Shown: positions 9,433 to 25,732 of the stretch, in pieces | How positions within the stretch are numbered: position 1 is the first letter of the stretch | How the letters are laid out: the number at the start of each line of letters is the position of its first letter | Assembly (NCBI GenBank): GCA_017627955.1 | Contig: JAGAFU010000013.1 | Location: 1-64,000, forward strand | Source: Bacteroidales bacterium | GTDB taxonomy: Bacteria; Bacteroidota; Bacteroidia; Bacteroidales; UBA932 | Reading direction: 5' to 3' | Length of the DNA stretch: 64,000 nucleotides | Translations under genes and position numbers: made by a program | Notes under the pieces: generated by a model | What the model saw: the letters and a program-made list of their open reading frames with translations, nothing else | What the model was told of the DNA's origin: nothing | Databases searched by the model: none

Positions 9433-10995
9433 TTAATCGTACCATAGCATTGAGGCCGGAAGGTTTTCGACCTCAATGCCTTCACCGACGAGGCCGACTT
9501 CCAGATTCTCGCTGCCGTAGTTCTCGAAATATGGGATCTCAAGGCGATGGAAGCCGGCTTCGAGCTGTATCCAGGCCTCAGCGTAACCGCCGCCATCCCT
9601 GTCGATGTCGAACAGGAGCTGGCCATCCAGGAACAACTTGGAACCGTCATCCGATGCCAGCGAGAGCTGGTAGAGGCCAGTTTTTTCTATTTTCATCAAC
9701 GTGTTGAAATTGAAGCCGAAATGATCATCCTGGCGCTTCGCCGAAGTGGACAGGAACGGAATGGTACCCTTGGCGACGACAGGGCTCGAGAGAGCCTCGC
9801 CCACGCTCATGAAAGGACCCTCGTGATAGGTGTAGCGTACACCATGGCCCTTGGGAGTGGCTTTCACAGCGGCGAAGTTCGCCGACGCTACGGGAGCCTC
9901 GGGCTCCTTGTAGTAAGTGGGATCGAAGGGCTCGCTCTTGACACCGTTGCCAGGAGTGAAATCGACTCCGAGAAGGTCGGCGATAGTCGCCGCGATCTGC
10001 TTGGTGTAGAAAGGACCGTTATTGGTAGTCTCTCCAGCGGCGGGGATATTCCGGCCCAAGGCCATCAGCCAGGTATGATTAGCCCCCCTGACATCAGCCC
10101 CGTGATTCGTGAATTTCTCACCGCGGCCACGCCCATGGTCGGTCGAGATGAGGTACGTGGTCTTACCTTTGTAGAAGGGATCGGACTCGCAGGTCTCGAC
10201 TATGTCCTGAATGAAAGCGTCAGTCTGGCGGGTTATCTCAAGATACTTGTCATATTCGCCGCCATGGCCGAACTCGTCCGTGCCCCCGAATGAGACAAAC
10301 AAAAGTTTCGGATGGTCGTTCCGGATTGTCTCGACAGCATAGGCGTAGGTGAAGGCGTCGGGGCGCTCTCCTCCCCTGGGACCTCCGTAGATGCTTTCCA
10401 TCATCCTGTCTATCATCTTCAGCCTCGGGCTCGGATTCGGAGACGCGTTCTGCTCATAGGCAGTGCTTCCAGGGAAGCCTCCCCTCTCGTTGTTGACGGC
10501 GAAACGGATCGACTCCCAGGAGCCGTAGACCATGACATGCCCCTTGTAGCGGGGATCCTGGTTCACGACCTCCATGACACTGACATTGGGATTCGGGATC
10601 GGGTCGTTCTCGATGATCCTCTCATCGTCCGCCCAACCACAGAACATCTCGCTGTAGCCGGGATAAGAGAACGACTTGTTGTTGAACACCTGCATGAGGC
10701 TATTCTTGTTACGGTTGCCAAGAAGGTAGCCATTTTGAGCGATATTGCTCCAGACAAATGGCATGAGCGCCTCACGGCGAGCTTCGGGAGTAGGTCTCCA
10801 ATACTTGGCTTTCAAGGCCTCGGGGTCTTTCACAAAACGGGGATCGGACACCAGGGAAGAATCCGCTCCGGTGAAAACCTCCTGCCACCGAAGGCCATCT
10901 AAGGTTATCACAACCACCTTTGGATCATTGTCAACTTTGGCGCATGAGACCAGTAGGGCGCTGATGCCCAGCAGAATAAAAAAGATTCTTTTCAT
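9433..10995 (-). CDS. Alkaline-phosphatase-superfamily lipoprotein with C-terminal PA14-like module
   Basis: This 520-residue lipoprotein (lipobox LLVSC, Cys18) carries a phosphatase/phosphodiesterase domain of the alkaline phosphatase superfamily. VVITLDGLRWQEVFTG holds a metal-binding Asp, and YLISTDHGRGRGEKFTNHG holds the second Asp-His metal cluster. From about residue 380 a PA14-like module begins (SDDGSKLFLDGQLLFDIDRD, then HRLEIPYFENYGSENLEVGL), which may bind glycans. It is the last gene of the long minus-strand array and a paralogue of the next gene upstream, which lacks the C-terminal module. The substrate could be a phosphate monoester or diester on a glycan or lipid; sequence alone does not decide. 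Confidence 0.82.
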   Translation of the reverse strand: MKRIFFILLGISALLVSCAKVDNDPKVVVITLDGLRWQEVFTGADSSLVSDPRFVKDPEALKAKYWRPTPEARREALMPFVWSNIAQNGYLLGNRNKNSLMQVFNNKSFSYPGYSEMFCGWADDERIIENDPIPNPNVSVMEVVNQDPRYKGHVMVYGSWESIRFAVNNERGGFPGSTAYEQNASPNPSPRLKMIDRMMESIYGGPRGGERPDAFTYAYAVETIRNDHPKLLFVSFGGTDEFGHGGEYDKYLEITRQTDAFIQDIVETCESDPFYKGKTTYLISTDHGRGRGEKFTNHGADVRGANHTWLMALGRNIPAAGETTNNGPFYTKQIAATIADLLGVDFTPGNGVKSEPFDPTYYKEPEAPVASANFAAVKATPKGHGVRYTYHEGPFMSVGEALSSPVVAKGTIPFLSTSAKRQDDHFGFNFNTLMKIEKTGLYQLSLASDDGSKLFLDGQLLFDIDRDGGGYAEAWIQLEAGFHRLEIPYFENYGSENLEVGLVGEGIEVENLPASMLWYD

Positions 10996-11018
10996 TATTT
11001 GTTAAGTGATTTGGATTA

Positions 11019-12116
11019 TCAATCCATATTTCCTTTAAAATGAGGATCGATCGGGGGCTGCTTCTCGCCGTTGCCGGGGGTGAAGTCAACGCCAAGTATG
11101 TCAGCTATTGTCGACGCGAACTGTTTCGTATAGAAAGGCCCGTTTGACTCGGTCTCTCCCAAAGGCTCGATCCCCTTCCCGAACGCGATCATCCATGTGT
11201 TCTGGGATCCCTCGAGATCACCGCTGTGGCCCCCGAAACTCTCCCCTATTCCTCGTCCATGGTCAGTCGTCATCAGATACGTTGTCTTGCCTTTGTAGAA
11301 GGGATCGCTCTCGCAATATTCCACAATGCGGCGGATCATCTCATCCGTTCCTCGAGCGGCATCAAGATAGAAGTCGTATTTGTCCGCATGAGCCCACTCG
11401 TCGGTGTCTCCAAATCCGACCCAGACCACTTTCGGGTGGTCCTGTTTCATTGTCTCTATAGCGTAGGCGTAGGTAAAAGCGTCAAAACGCTCCTCGCCCC
11501 AATAATGCGGCATGACATCCTGCATCTGGTTGATAAGGTCCAGCCGGGGGCTCTTCTTTTTAGCCACGTCGGGCTCATACGAGACACTCCCCGGGAAGCC
11601 TCCCCTGTCATTGTTGACAGAATAACGGATCGACTCCCAGGAGCCGTAGACCAACACTCCGCCTTTGTAGCGAGGGTCTTTATTGATGACTTCCAGCACG
11701 CTGATGTTCGGATTCGGAACCGGGTCATTGCTATTGACTCTCTCGTCATCCGCCCAGCCGCAGAACATCTCGCTGTAGCCAGGATAGGAGAAGCCCATGG
11801 AATTGGCGACCTGGAAATAACTGTCTTTAAGCCTGTTGCCTATAATATATCCATTAGAATGGATGTAGCTCCAAGTGAAAGGCATCAAAACGGAGCGGCG
11901 CTCCTGCGGGGTGTCCCGCCAATACTTCGCTTTCAGTTCGTCGGGACTGTCCACAAATCTGGGATCAGACACAAGGCTGGAGTCGGCTCCCGTGAAGAGC
12001 TCCTCCCAACGCAGTCCGTCCAAGGTCATTATGACCAGCCTTTGTTCAGAATTTCCGCATGATGACAAGGTGGCCAGAACGGCCAGCAATAAGGGCAATA
12101 TGTGTTTTTTACGCAT
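11019..12116 (-). CDS. Alkaline-phosphatase-superfamily lipoprotein, single-domain paralogue
   Basis: This 365-residue lipoprotein (lipobox LSSC, Cys20) closely resembles the catalytic part of the neighbour at 9433-10995. Shared segments include MTLDGLRWEELFTGADSSLV, GYSEMFCGWADDERV and YLMTTDHGRGIGESFGGHSG, with the metal-binding Asp and His residues in place. It ends where the catalytic domain ends (FTPGNGEKQPPIDPHF), so it lacks the PA14-like tail. The 23-bp gap and close similarity indicate a tandem duplication, with one copy gaining or losing the C-terminal module. It is probably in the periplasm or on the cell surface. Confidence 0.83.
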   Translation of the reverse strand: MRKKHILPLLLAVLATLSSCGNSEQRLVIMTLDGLRWEELFTGADSSLVSDPRFVDSPDELKAKYWRDTPQERRSVLMPFTWSYIHSNGYIIGNRLKDSYFQVANSMGFSYPGYSEMFCGWADDERVNSNDPVPNPNISVLEVINKDPRYKGGVLVYGSWESIRYSVNNDRGGFPGSVSYEPDVAKKKSPRLDLINQMQDVMPHYWGEERFDAFTYAYAIETMKQDHPKVVWVGFGDTDEWAHADKYDFYLDAARGTDEMIRRIVEYCESDPFYKGKTTYLMTTDHGRGIGESFGGHSGDLEGSQNTWMIAFGKGIEPLGETESNGPFYTKQFASTIADILGVDFTPGNGEKQPPIDPHFKGNMD

Positions 12117-12128
12117 CCTCTGTTATGG

Positions 12129-13301
12129 TTATTCTTCTAATGAGTCGGCGAACTCACCCGGAGTCTGGCCAACAAGCTTCTTGAAGCTTCGGGCAATAAT
12201 CTTGTAATCCATTCCAAGCATGTCAGCGGCGACAAGCGGGGCATAACCATTGACCATCAAGTCTTTCATCTTCTCCACCCTGACTTTGATGATATATTGG
12301 TAGATGGATATTCCCATCTCCCGACGAAAAGTGCTTTCCAGCAAGCGTCTGGACATGGGGACCAAGGCCACGACATCGTCCACTGATATCCTGTCGTGAA
12401 TATTGTTGTTGATGAAATAAAGAATTCTCGAAATATAAGGATTGGGATGCAGAACCGCGTCTGTCGACCTTCGGGTAGTGACGAAAGAAGGCTTGACGAT
12501 TATGTCCTCAACCCAAGAGAAACGCTCCTCCAGGGGACGGGACAGAAGCTCGTCAATTCTGGCGGCGGCATTGTAGCCGGCCTCTTCAGTGTCCTGGTTG
12601 AGCGAAGACAACTGGGGTGAGCATAACTGGCAAAGGAACTCGTCATTGTCGATTCCGAGAACCATGATATCCTCCGGAATACGCATGTTCTCGCTTCCGA
12701 CTTGCTTCGAGGCCTCTATTATGTAATAGGCCCTGTTGTCATCGCATGCGAGTATCGCGACAGGCTTCGGGAGATTCTTGAGCCATTCGGCCAGGCCATT
12801 CAGATCGTACCACCATGTCTCGCTGATATCGTACTTTTCCTGGACGGAAATGGTGGCGTCAGGAACCCGTGAACGGATCTCGTCAACGAAACTGTCGCGC
12901 CTCTCGTCGGACCACACCATGCCTTTCAAGCCGAAGAATCCGAAATTCTTCACTCTCTTCTTGATCAGATAATCGGCACAGATACGTCCAGAAGCCGCAT
13001 AATCTCCTGTGATGTTGCAGATAGAGTTGAACTTCTGGTGATAATCCTGTGCGATGGCAATGATGCCGTGGCGTCTGAACGCGTCCACATCATCAGTTGG
13101 CAGGAACTGCCCGATGATCGCATCTGCCTTCCAATCAACCGCGAATTTAACCACCTCATCCATCCGACCACTGTCCCTCAGGGACAATGGCATCTTGCAG
13201 ACTACCCATGGGTCGTGCTCATGGGAGAAACGCACAATGCCTTTCAGCAACTTATTGGCATATGATTCAGATAAATCCGTCATCAAAATAAGTCTAGCCA
13301 T
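12129..13301 (-). CDS. XylR-like transcriptional regulator (LacI-type sensor plus AraC HTH)
   Basis: This 390-residue cytoplasmic regulator has two parts. Residues about 1-275 form a periplasmic-binding-protein-like sugar sensor (ADAIIGQFL, SICNITGDYAASGRICADYL, VAILACDDNRAYYIIEASKQ, DIMVLGIDNDEFLCQL). Residues about 290-390 form an AraC-type double helix-turn-helix (DRISVDDVVALVPMSRRLLE, then FKKLVGQTPGEFADSLEE). This is the architecture of E. coli XylR, which senses xylose. It is the only regulator in the CAZyme array and presumably responds to a monosaccharide released by it. It has a promoter-like element and direct repeats just upstream, so autoregulation is likely. Confidence 0.88.
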   Translation of the reverse strand: MARLILMTDLSESYANKLLKGIVRFSHEHDPWVVCKMPLSLRDSGRMDEVVKFAVDWKADAIIGQFLPTDDVDAFRRHGIIAIAQDYHQKFNSICNITGDYAASGRICADYLIKKRVKNFGFFGLKGMVWSDERRDSFVDEIRSRVPDATISVQEKYDISETWWYDLNGLAEWLKNLPKPVAILACDDNRAYYIIEASKQVGSENMRIPEDIMVLGIDNDEFLCQLCSPQLSSLNQDTEEAGYNAAARIDELLSRPLEERFSWVEDIIVKPSFVTTRRSTDAVLHPNPYISRILYFINNNIHDRISVDDVVALVPMSRRLLESTFRREMGISIYQYIIKVRVEKMKDLMVNGYAPLVAADMLGMDYKIIARSFKKLVGQTPGEFADSLEE

Positions 13302-13310
13302 GACGCAATT

Positions 13311-13351
13311 GGTTTAAAGGTTTATAAAACGGTTTATACAAGGCAAATATA
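13311..13351 (-). promoter_or_regulatory. Regulator promoter with GGTTTATA direct repeats
   Basis: On the minus strand TATATTTG (13351-13344) is a -7 element. Between it and the start codon lie three copies of an 8-mer written on the plus strand as GGTTTAAA (13311-13318), GGTTTATA (13319-13326) and GGTTTATA (13331-13338). AraC-type regulators of the XylR class bind direct repeats, so these may be the autoregulatory operator, placed over the transcription start and leader. No further copies were noticed elsewhere. Confidence 0.45.
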
Positions 13352-13361
13352 GTAAAAAAAC

Positions 13362-20490
<7,129 letters not shown>

Positions 20491-20499
<9 letters not shown>

Positions 20500-20583
20500 T
20501 TCGTTCAGAATGACAAATTAGTTCGTACTGATTGACAATTAAGTTCGTACTGATTGACAATTAAGTTCGTACTGATTGACAAT
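20491..20583. repeat. REP-like unit and 22-bp tandem repeats between DUF4838 and GH2 genes
   Basis: A REP-like unit (20491-20513) is followed by three 22-bp units starting at 20512, 20534 and 20556 (GACAATTAAGTTCGTACTGATT, the first with AAATTA), plus a partial unit up to the GH2 stop codon. The layout mirrors that at 4084-4160: a REP-like unit joined to short tandem repeats that begin with GACA. Confidence 0.85.
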
Positions 20584-23334
20584 TTAGTATGAGATGATGA
20601 TGGTGGGGTCGAGAGGATAGCGGCCGAAGTCTTTGCCGTAGATGGCAAGGCCACCGTCAAGGTCCTCAGCGGGCACGTTGAAACGGAGCTTGACCTGTCT
20701 TGTCTTCAGGATCTCACCGGCAGGAAGGCCATTAAGAGGCACGTCGATCTTCACAAGCTCGCCATAGGAACCTCCCTCACGCATCTCACGGACATAAGGC
20801 TGGGCTCCCCATGACAGGATGCCCCTGTGGTCCGCCGGATCGTCCTTGAGATCCACCTTCCCGATGACCTTGCCGTTCACGGAGACCTCCAGCTTCGAAG
20901 GCCAGAGTGTAGTGTCAGTCATGGCGTAGGAGTTGAGCGACTTGCAATGGTCGAAAGTGCCCTTGCCCTGCATGTAATCGCCCTCGATCTCGTTTCCTTC
21001 CCTGTCTTTCCCGAACTTCTCCTTAGCGGAAGCCTCGAACAACAAGGTGGCCGAGCGGACGCCCTCAAGGTCAAGATCCTTCGGCAGGTCTATCGTGTAC
21101 TCGAAATATCCATGACCGAAACCATTCTCCTTGAGGCCCTCATAGATTGAGGACTGGCCATTGGACCACTCCGCGGCGGTGTAAGAGGCCGGAGTGAAGG
21201 TCAGGATCCTGGTCTTGTCCGTGGCAGGGACCTTCCCGTTCTTCACCCTGAAAGTGGTGAAATTGCGGTGGAGAACCTCGCCTTTGTCATTTTTCAGGAC
21301 CATCCTGAGCCAATACAGGCCAGTCTCCTCTGGAACATTGACTTTCTGGCTCGCCACCGGCTTGCTGAGCCAAGGCTCAAAGGCCACGGGAATAGAGTTC
21401 TTCTCATATTCCTTAAACTCGCCAAGGCTATTATACCCAACGAGTTCCGTCTCAAGGGAAAGTTTCCCAGGATCCTTTTCTGTCATGAATGAGCCATAGA
21501 AAGACAGCGGAACTTGCTCACCGGGTTTGTTAACAGTCCAGAGATATTTCACCGGGGAAATATAGTACAGGCTCTGGAAGTCAGAGACGGTCATCCCGGG
21601 AACGAGGTCGTCCAGGCCGTCGATCTTCGGGGAGCGGTCGTACTTTACATATCCGTTCCACTCGTTGATGACATCGTGATGCTCTGTGTAGAGCCATCCG
21701 GCGCACTTGGGATAACGGCGGAAGAGATCGATCATGATATGGTAGTCCCAAGTGAAATCGACATCGCCGGCGCTGCCGTGATATCCCCAAACGTCACCGC
21801 ACTCGCTATTGATCATCGGCACATCCGTCTGGACATTATCGCCTATGTAGTTGAAATGGCTTCCGGGATAGGTGTTGTCGCAATAGTATTTGATCTCCCT
21901 TTCCCAATCCCAACCGGGCTTATAGGAATGCCAGGAGTTGATGTCACTCTCGACATGGTCCTGGTTGCAGGCGCTCTGGTCCTCGACAAGACGTGTCGGA
22001 TCCAGACTCTTGGTCAGACGGTACATCGACCTTACCCACTCCTGGGCGTCTTTGGTGTACACATGGTCCTTGTCGAAAAGTCCCCAAGTCTCGTTGAAAT
22101 TCACGTAAGCGAATATTGACGGATGGTTATAATCCCTCTCGACCTGGCCACGGAGACAGTGCTCCCAATCCTGACGGGCTTCCGGAATAGGCTCGCCCCA
22201 GAAGTTGGGGGTGTCAGCCATGATCAGAAGACCGAGTTTGTCGGCCCAGTAAAGCTTGCGGGGAATTTCCACCTTGATGTGGATCCTGTTACCGTTCAGA
22301 CCGAGTTTCTTTGAGAGCAGGATCTCGTTCTTCATGAACTCGTCGCTGGGGAAGGTATAGAATCCTTCCGGATGGTAGCTCTGGTCCAGGCAAAGCTGCA
22401 GATAGATGGGTTTGTTGTTGAGAGCCACATATTTATAGTCGGCTCCGGGGAATTTGACGGTCCCGATCTTCCTTTGGCCGAAGTAGCTGTCCACGGAATC
22501 ATCCTTGATCGAAGCCTTGACCTCATAAAGGAAGGGATCATCCAAGTCCCAAAGGTGCTGGTCCTTGATAGGAATCACGAAAGAAGCCTTGTCTTTGCCG
22601 CTGATGTCAGAGGTGAAAGTCTCCTGACCACCGGTCTTGAACTCAAGTTTGAAGGTCTCGCCCTTGGCTGCTGGAGCGGCGAGGGCGACATCCACCTTGA
22701 CCGAGGAGTTGTCGATGTCCGGGCTGAAATGGAGGGAGCTGATGAAGTTCTCCCCTCTGGCCTCAAGATAAACTGTCTGCCAGATGCCCCGGACGTTGCC
22801 GTACCCCTGCTTGCCATAGAGGTGGGAATTATTGGAGGTGTCATCCGCCTTGATGATCAAGGTCTGGTTCTTCCCGAAGGTCACGTCCTTAAGCTCGCAC
22901 TCAAAAGGTGTGTAACCACCCTGATGGCGGCCAACCTCCTTGCCGTCCAGCCACACCTGGGTGTCCCAGTCGGATGCTCCGACCACAAGATAGACCCTCT
23001 TACCCTTCCATGAGGACGGAACCTTGATCTCACGTGCGTACCAACCTATGTCGCCCTTGTCCTCAACCTCGGAAAGCTTTGAGCCCCAAGGGAAAGGAAC
23101 CTGAATCTTTTCCGTCATGGCGGTCAAGTCACTGTCAGAAAGGACTTTGCCGGCGGCCGCCTCATCAAAGGTAAAGGCCCAATGGCCATTGAGGTTGATC
23201 CACTCAGCCCTCTCGAAGTCCGGCCTCGGATGCTCAGGAAGCGGAATCGACTCCGTTGTCTTATTAGAGGCGCATGCGCCCAAAAGCAATATGCCCACAA
23301 AGAGCAACGCATTGACAATCTTTCTCATATTCAT
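20584..23334 (-). CDS. GH2 family glycoside hydrolase (beta-galactosidase/beta-glucuronidase type)
   Basis: This 916-residue lipoprotein (lipobox LLGAC) has the GH2 domain order: a sugar-binding jelly roll (residues about 45-205, WYAREIKVPSSWKGKRVYL, WLDGKEVGRHQGGYTPFE), an Ig-like domain (about 210-310) and a TIM barrel (about 310-600). The acid/base is Glu415 in VNFNETWGLF and the nucleophile Glu511 in MINSECGDVWG. A further C-terminal extension of about 300 residues ends in a jelly-roll-like segment (SKLEVSVNGKVIGKVDLKDD), probably carbohydrate-binding. Specificity could be beta-galactoside, beta-glucuronide or beta-mannoside. It lies 10 bp downstream of the GH78 gene in the array. Confidence 0.9.
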   Translation of the reverse strand: MNMRKIVNALLFVGILLLGACASNKTTESIPLPEHPRPDFERAEWINLNGHWAFTFDEAAAGKVLSDSDLTAMTEKIQVPFPWGSKLSEVEDKGDIGWYAREIKVPSSWKGKRVYLVVGASDWDTQVWLDGKEVGRHQGGYTPFECELKDVTFGKNQTLIIKADDTSNNSHLYGKQGYGNVRGIWQTVYLEARGENFISSLHFSPDIDNSSVKVDVALAAPAAKGETFKLEFKTGGQETFTSDISGKDKASFVIPIKDQHLWDLDDPFLYEVKASIKDDSVDSYFGQRKIGTVKFPGADYKYVALNNKPIYLQLCLDQSYHPEGFYTFPSDEFMKNEILLSKKLGLNGNRIHIKVEIPRKLYWADKLGLLIMADTPNFWGEPIPEARQDWEHCLRGQVERDYNHPSIFAYVNFNETWGLFDKDHVYTKDAQEWVRSMYRLTKSLDPTRLVEDQSACNQDHVESDINSWHSYKPGWDWEREIKYYCDNTYPGSHFNYIGDNVQTDVPMINSECGDVWGYHGSAGDVDFTWDYHIMIDLFRRYPKCAGWLYTEHHDVINEWNGYVKYDRSPKIDGLDDLVPGMTVSDFQSLYYISPVKYLWTVNKPGEQVPLSFYGSFMTEKDPGKLSLETELVGYNSLGEFKEYEKNSIPVAFEPWLSKPVASQKVNVPEETGLYWLRMVLKNDKGEVLHRNFTTFRVKNGKVPATDKTRILTFTPASYTAAEWSNGQSSIYEGLKENGFGHGYFEYTIDLPKDLDLEGVRSATLLFEASAKEKFGKDREGNEIEGDYMQGKGTFDHCKSLNSYAMTDTTLWPSKLEVSVNGKVIGKVDLKDDPADHRGILSWGAQPYVREMREGGSYGELVKIDVPLNGLPAGEILKTRQVKLRFNVPAEDLDGGLAIYGKDFGRYPLDPTIIISY

Positions 23335-23344
23335 TGAATATTAA

Positions 23345-25066
23345 TTATTTCACTTGTTTGATTCCCTTCGGGAGCTTGATGTTGGAAGCGACGGTCCCGT
23401 CGGCTTTCTTCTCATGACGGACAGAGATGACTCCGTATGGCGTGGGGAAGGTTCCCTCGGCCCACTGGAGGTCGCCAAGGTGAGGTTCGATCCTGACCTG
23501 CTTGAACCCGACTCCGACCGGCTCAATGCCAAGGACATGATGGCTCAGCCAAGTCGTGGGACCGGAAGCCCAGCCGTGGCAGAAACTGTGGCGAAGGCCG
23601 ACGTAGCACCATGCGCCTCCGTCGGCATGGATGTCAAACTTGCCCTCCGGGACGATCTCGTCAATCCTGGCGGCATTCTTGGCGTCGGCATAGTTGAAGT
23701 CCTCCCAGAAAGTGGTGGCGCCCAGGTCAAGCATCTTTCCCCAATATTTTGAGATCAGATCCATCGCCTCGGCGTAACGCCCACCCTTGGCAAGAGCCTC
23801 AAGCAGGTAGTAGCCCATGAAAGAGGTGAACTTCTCAGGACCATTCTCGAGAATAATCTCGGAGGCTTTTCCGGCATCCAGCATGTCTTGGATGGCCAGA
23901 AGTGCCGCCGCCTGACTATTACCTTTATTATCAGGAATATAAGTCCGCATAGATTTCGCGACATCCCCGCATTTCACCTTCAGGGTCTCATCACCCAGCC
24001 AGCCGCACATCTCGGCTCCCGCCTCAAGAGCCCTGACAGTAAGGGCCTGCAGACCGGCGTGGATGACATCCGGCTTGTCATTGGAAGGCCAATCGATAAA
24101 GCGGCCGTCGGAATAGGCCTCTTTCGATCCTTCGACGTTCTTCATCACATTCTCAAGCAACTGGACAAGATACGCTTTCTGCTCCTGGAGATAATCCATG
24201 TCCCCGTACCACTGATAAAGATGGTGGTGAATGATGATCCACCATAGTGAGTATGAGCAGATTCCGTTCATCCATCCTTCGGGAGTCCCGTCCCTGACAT
24301 AGTCAAGGCTCTTGCGGACGACCTCATGGTTTCCGAACACGGTCCCGACGGTCATCACCTCCGGATGCATGTCCCCGATCCAGACAAGACGGTCGCGCTT
24401 TACTCCATCCCAAAGATATTCCTGCATGTTGAGATGGACGGTGTAAGCGCCTGTCTGCCAGATGTCGTCGAGCCTTTTGTCGCTGCAATGGAAAGAGCCA
24501 AGATAAGGAATATCCCTGTACTTGGAAATGGCCCGGACGGCCACCAGGGCGGTCTGCTCGTCATCGCCAAGATAGTCCAACCTCGCGAAGCGGAAGCCGC
24601 TGTTGCCATATTCAGCAACCCCAAGCCAGGGAACTGAGATCTCGAAATCCCGGACGGAGTGGTCATTGGTGGCGGTGCTGCCCTCTTCGGTCACGTCGCT
24701 CAGCGCCTCGCTCACGGATTCTCCAAGGACCAGCCGGAACCTTGCCGGATCATGACTCCCGGACATTGCCCGGACAATCTGGATCCCACCTTGGATCTCC
24801 TTACCGAAATCGAGAAGGACAGAACCGCCGGGAAGAAACTCCGTCACGTGCTCCTCCGATGTGGAGACTTGGCCTTTATAAGGTCTGAGCAACACCTGGT
24901 CATCAGTCACTTTCCCGTTTGCCAGAACGATCCTGGTCGGGGAGATGTACTCCGTCACGAATTCGGAGGCTGAGGAATTGTCTTGGGATGCGGGAGCACT
25001 AGTTCCACAGCATGAGCTTATCAGTCCCATGGCAAGGATAACGGCAATCGGGGATAATCGTCTCAT
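23345..25066 (-). CDS. GH78 alpha-L-rhamnosidase, compact form
   Basis: This 573-residue lipoprotein (N-terminal LISSCC) has the (alpha/alpha)6 barrel of GH78. The conserved block DGVKRDRLVWIGDMHPE (residues about 220-236) includes the region of the general acid. FWEDFNYADA (about residue 455) carries the likely base Glu, and SFCHGWASGPTTWLSHHVLG marks the end of the barrel. It lacks the several N-terminal beta domains of larger GH78 enzymes, keeping one jelly-roll-like segment (PGGSVLLDFGKEIQGGI). It would release terminal alpha-L-rhamnose. It lies 14 bp from the outer-membrane-like gene and 10 bp from GH2. Confidence 0.9.
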   Translation of the reverse strand: MRRLSPIAVILAMGLISSCCGTSAPASQDNSSASEFVTEYISPTRIVLANGKVTDDQVLLRPYKGQVSTSEEHVTEFLPGGSVLLDFGKEIQGGIQIVRAMSGSHDPARFRLVLGESVSEALSDVTEEGSTATNDHSVRDFEISVPWLGVAEYGNSGFRFARLDYLGDDEQTALVAVRAISKYRDIPYLGSFHCSDKRLDDIWQTGAYTVHLNMQEYLWDGVKRDRLVWIGDMHPEVMTVGTVFGNHEVVRKSLDYVRDGTPEGWMNGICSYSLWWIIIHHHLYQWYGDMDYLQEQKAYLVQLLENVMKNVEGSKEAYSDGRFIDWPSNDKPDVIHAGLQALTVRALEAGAEMCGWLGDETLKVKCGDVAKSMRTYIPDNKGNSQAAALLAIQDMLDAGKASEIILENGPEKFTSFMGYYLLEALAKGGRYAEAMDLISKYWGKMLDLGATTFWEDFNYADAKNAARIDEIVPEGKFDIHADGGAWCYVGLRHSFCHGWASGPTTWLSHHVLGIEPVGVGFKQVRIEPHLGDLQWAEGTFPTPYGVISVRHEKKADGTVASNIKLPKGIKQVK

Positions 25067-25080
25067 TGTCTGAAAGTTGT

Positions 25081-25719
25081 CTAAATATATAAATTCAAGC
25101 CTAAACCAATAACATGTTCGGCAGGCATTCCATTAAAGGCGTAATATAAGTAATATGTCCCAAACTCAAATGTTTCCGAGATCTTGTAGTCACAGGCGAC
25201 ATAGTGCCTGGTCTTCTTCCACCGGTCGCCCCAGGTGAACACTTCCGCGGCGAGATAAGGGCTGAACCGGGATCCGGGGATGGCGTACTGAACCTTCAGC
25301 CTGGAACGCAGGACATCGCTCTGCTCTCCGATCTCGGGAGTCCACCCATGCTGGTAGCGTTCCCTTATCGAGACCTTCAAGCCACCTTGCTTGAGGGAGG
25401 CCGTCAGATCGGCCACGGCCTTGTGGGTCAGGAATGAGGGCTCCCTGATGAAGTCGTAGGCCACGTCCGCTTTCAGCCATGGAAACAGCTTGACGCCCAC
25501 AGTGGTCCTCGTGTACCAGCACTCAAGACGCTTGTACTGGTAATTGTCGTGCTCGAAATAGAAGGTGGCGAAAAAGGGACTCTTCCCGAAGTCGTGATTG
25601 ACCTCCAGAAACTCCCAGCCTCCGAAAGTGTTGTCCTCGCCCTCCTGCGCCCCCGACGGGACGGAGGCCAGAAAGAGCGAGGCGATAGCGATTAATGAAT
25701 ATAAAACCTTGATCTTCAA
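25081..25719 (-). CDS. DUF2490-like outer-membrane beta-barrel protein
   Basis: This 212-residue protein with a type I signal peptide (ending VPSGAQ) consists of alternating amphipathic strands (FFATFYFEHDNYQYKRLE, WYTRTTVGVKLFPWLKADVA, FGTYYLYYAFNGMPAEHVIG) and ends in aromatic and hydrophobic residues, as outer-membrane barrels do. It resembles DUF2490 proteins, whose function is unknown. It lies between GH20 and GH78 with gaps of 13-14 bp, so it is probably co-expressed with the array. It could help a product cross the outer membrane, but that is inference. Confidence 0.65.
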   Translation of the reverse strand: MKIKVLYSLIAIASLFLASVPSGAQEGEDNTFGGWEFLEVNHDFGKSPFFATFYFEHDNYQYKRLECWYTRTTVGVKLFPWLKADVAYDFIREPSFLTHKAVADLTASLKQGGLKVSIRERYQHGWTPEIGEQSDVLRSRLKVQYAIPGSRFSPYLAAEVFTWGDRWKKTRHYVACDYKISETFEFGTYYLYYAFNGMPAEHVIGLGLNLYI

Positions 25720-25732
25720 ATTATTCTCAACT

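Noticed and set aside
9447-9479. 9-bp stem (GCATTGAGG and CCTCAATGC) just past the kbl stop as a terminator
   Set aside because: No T-run follows on either strand and it lies in the coding end of the phosphatase; kept only as a weak possibility.
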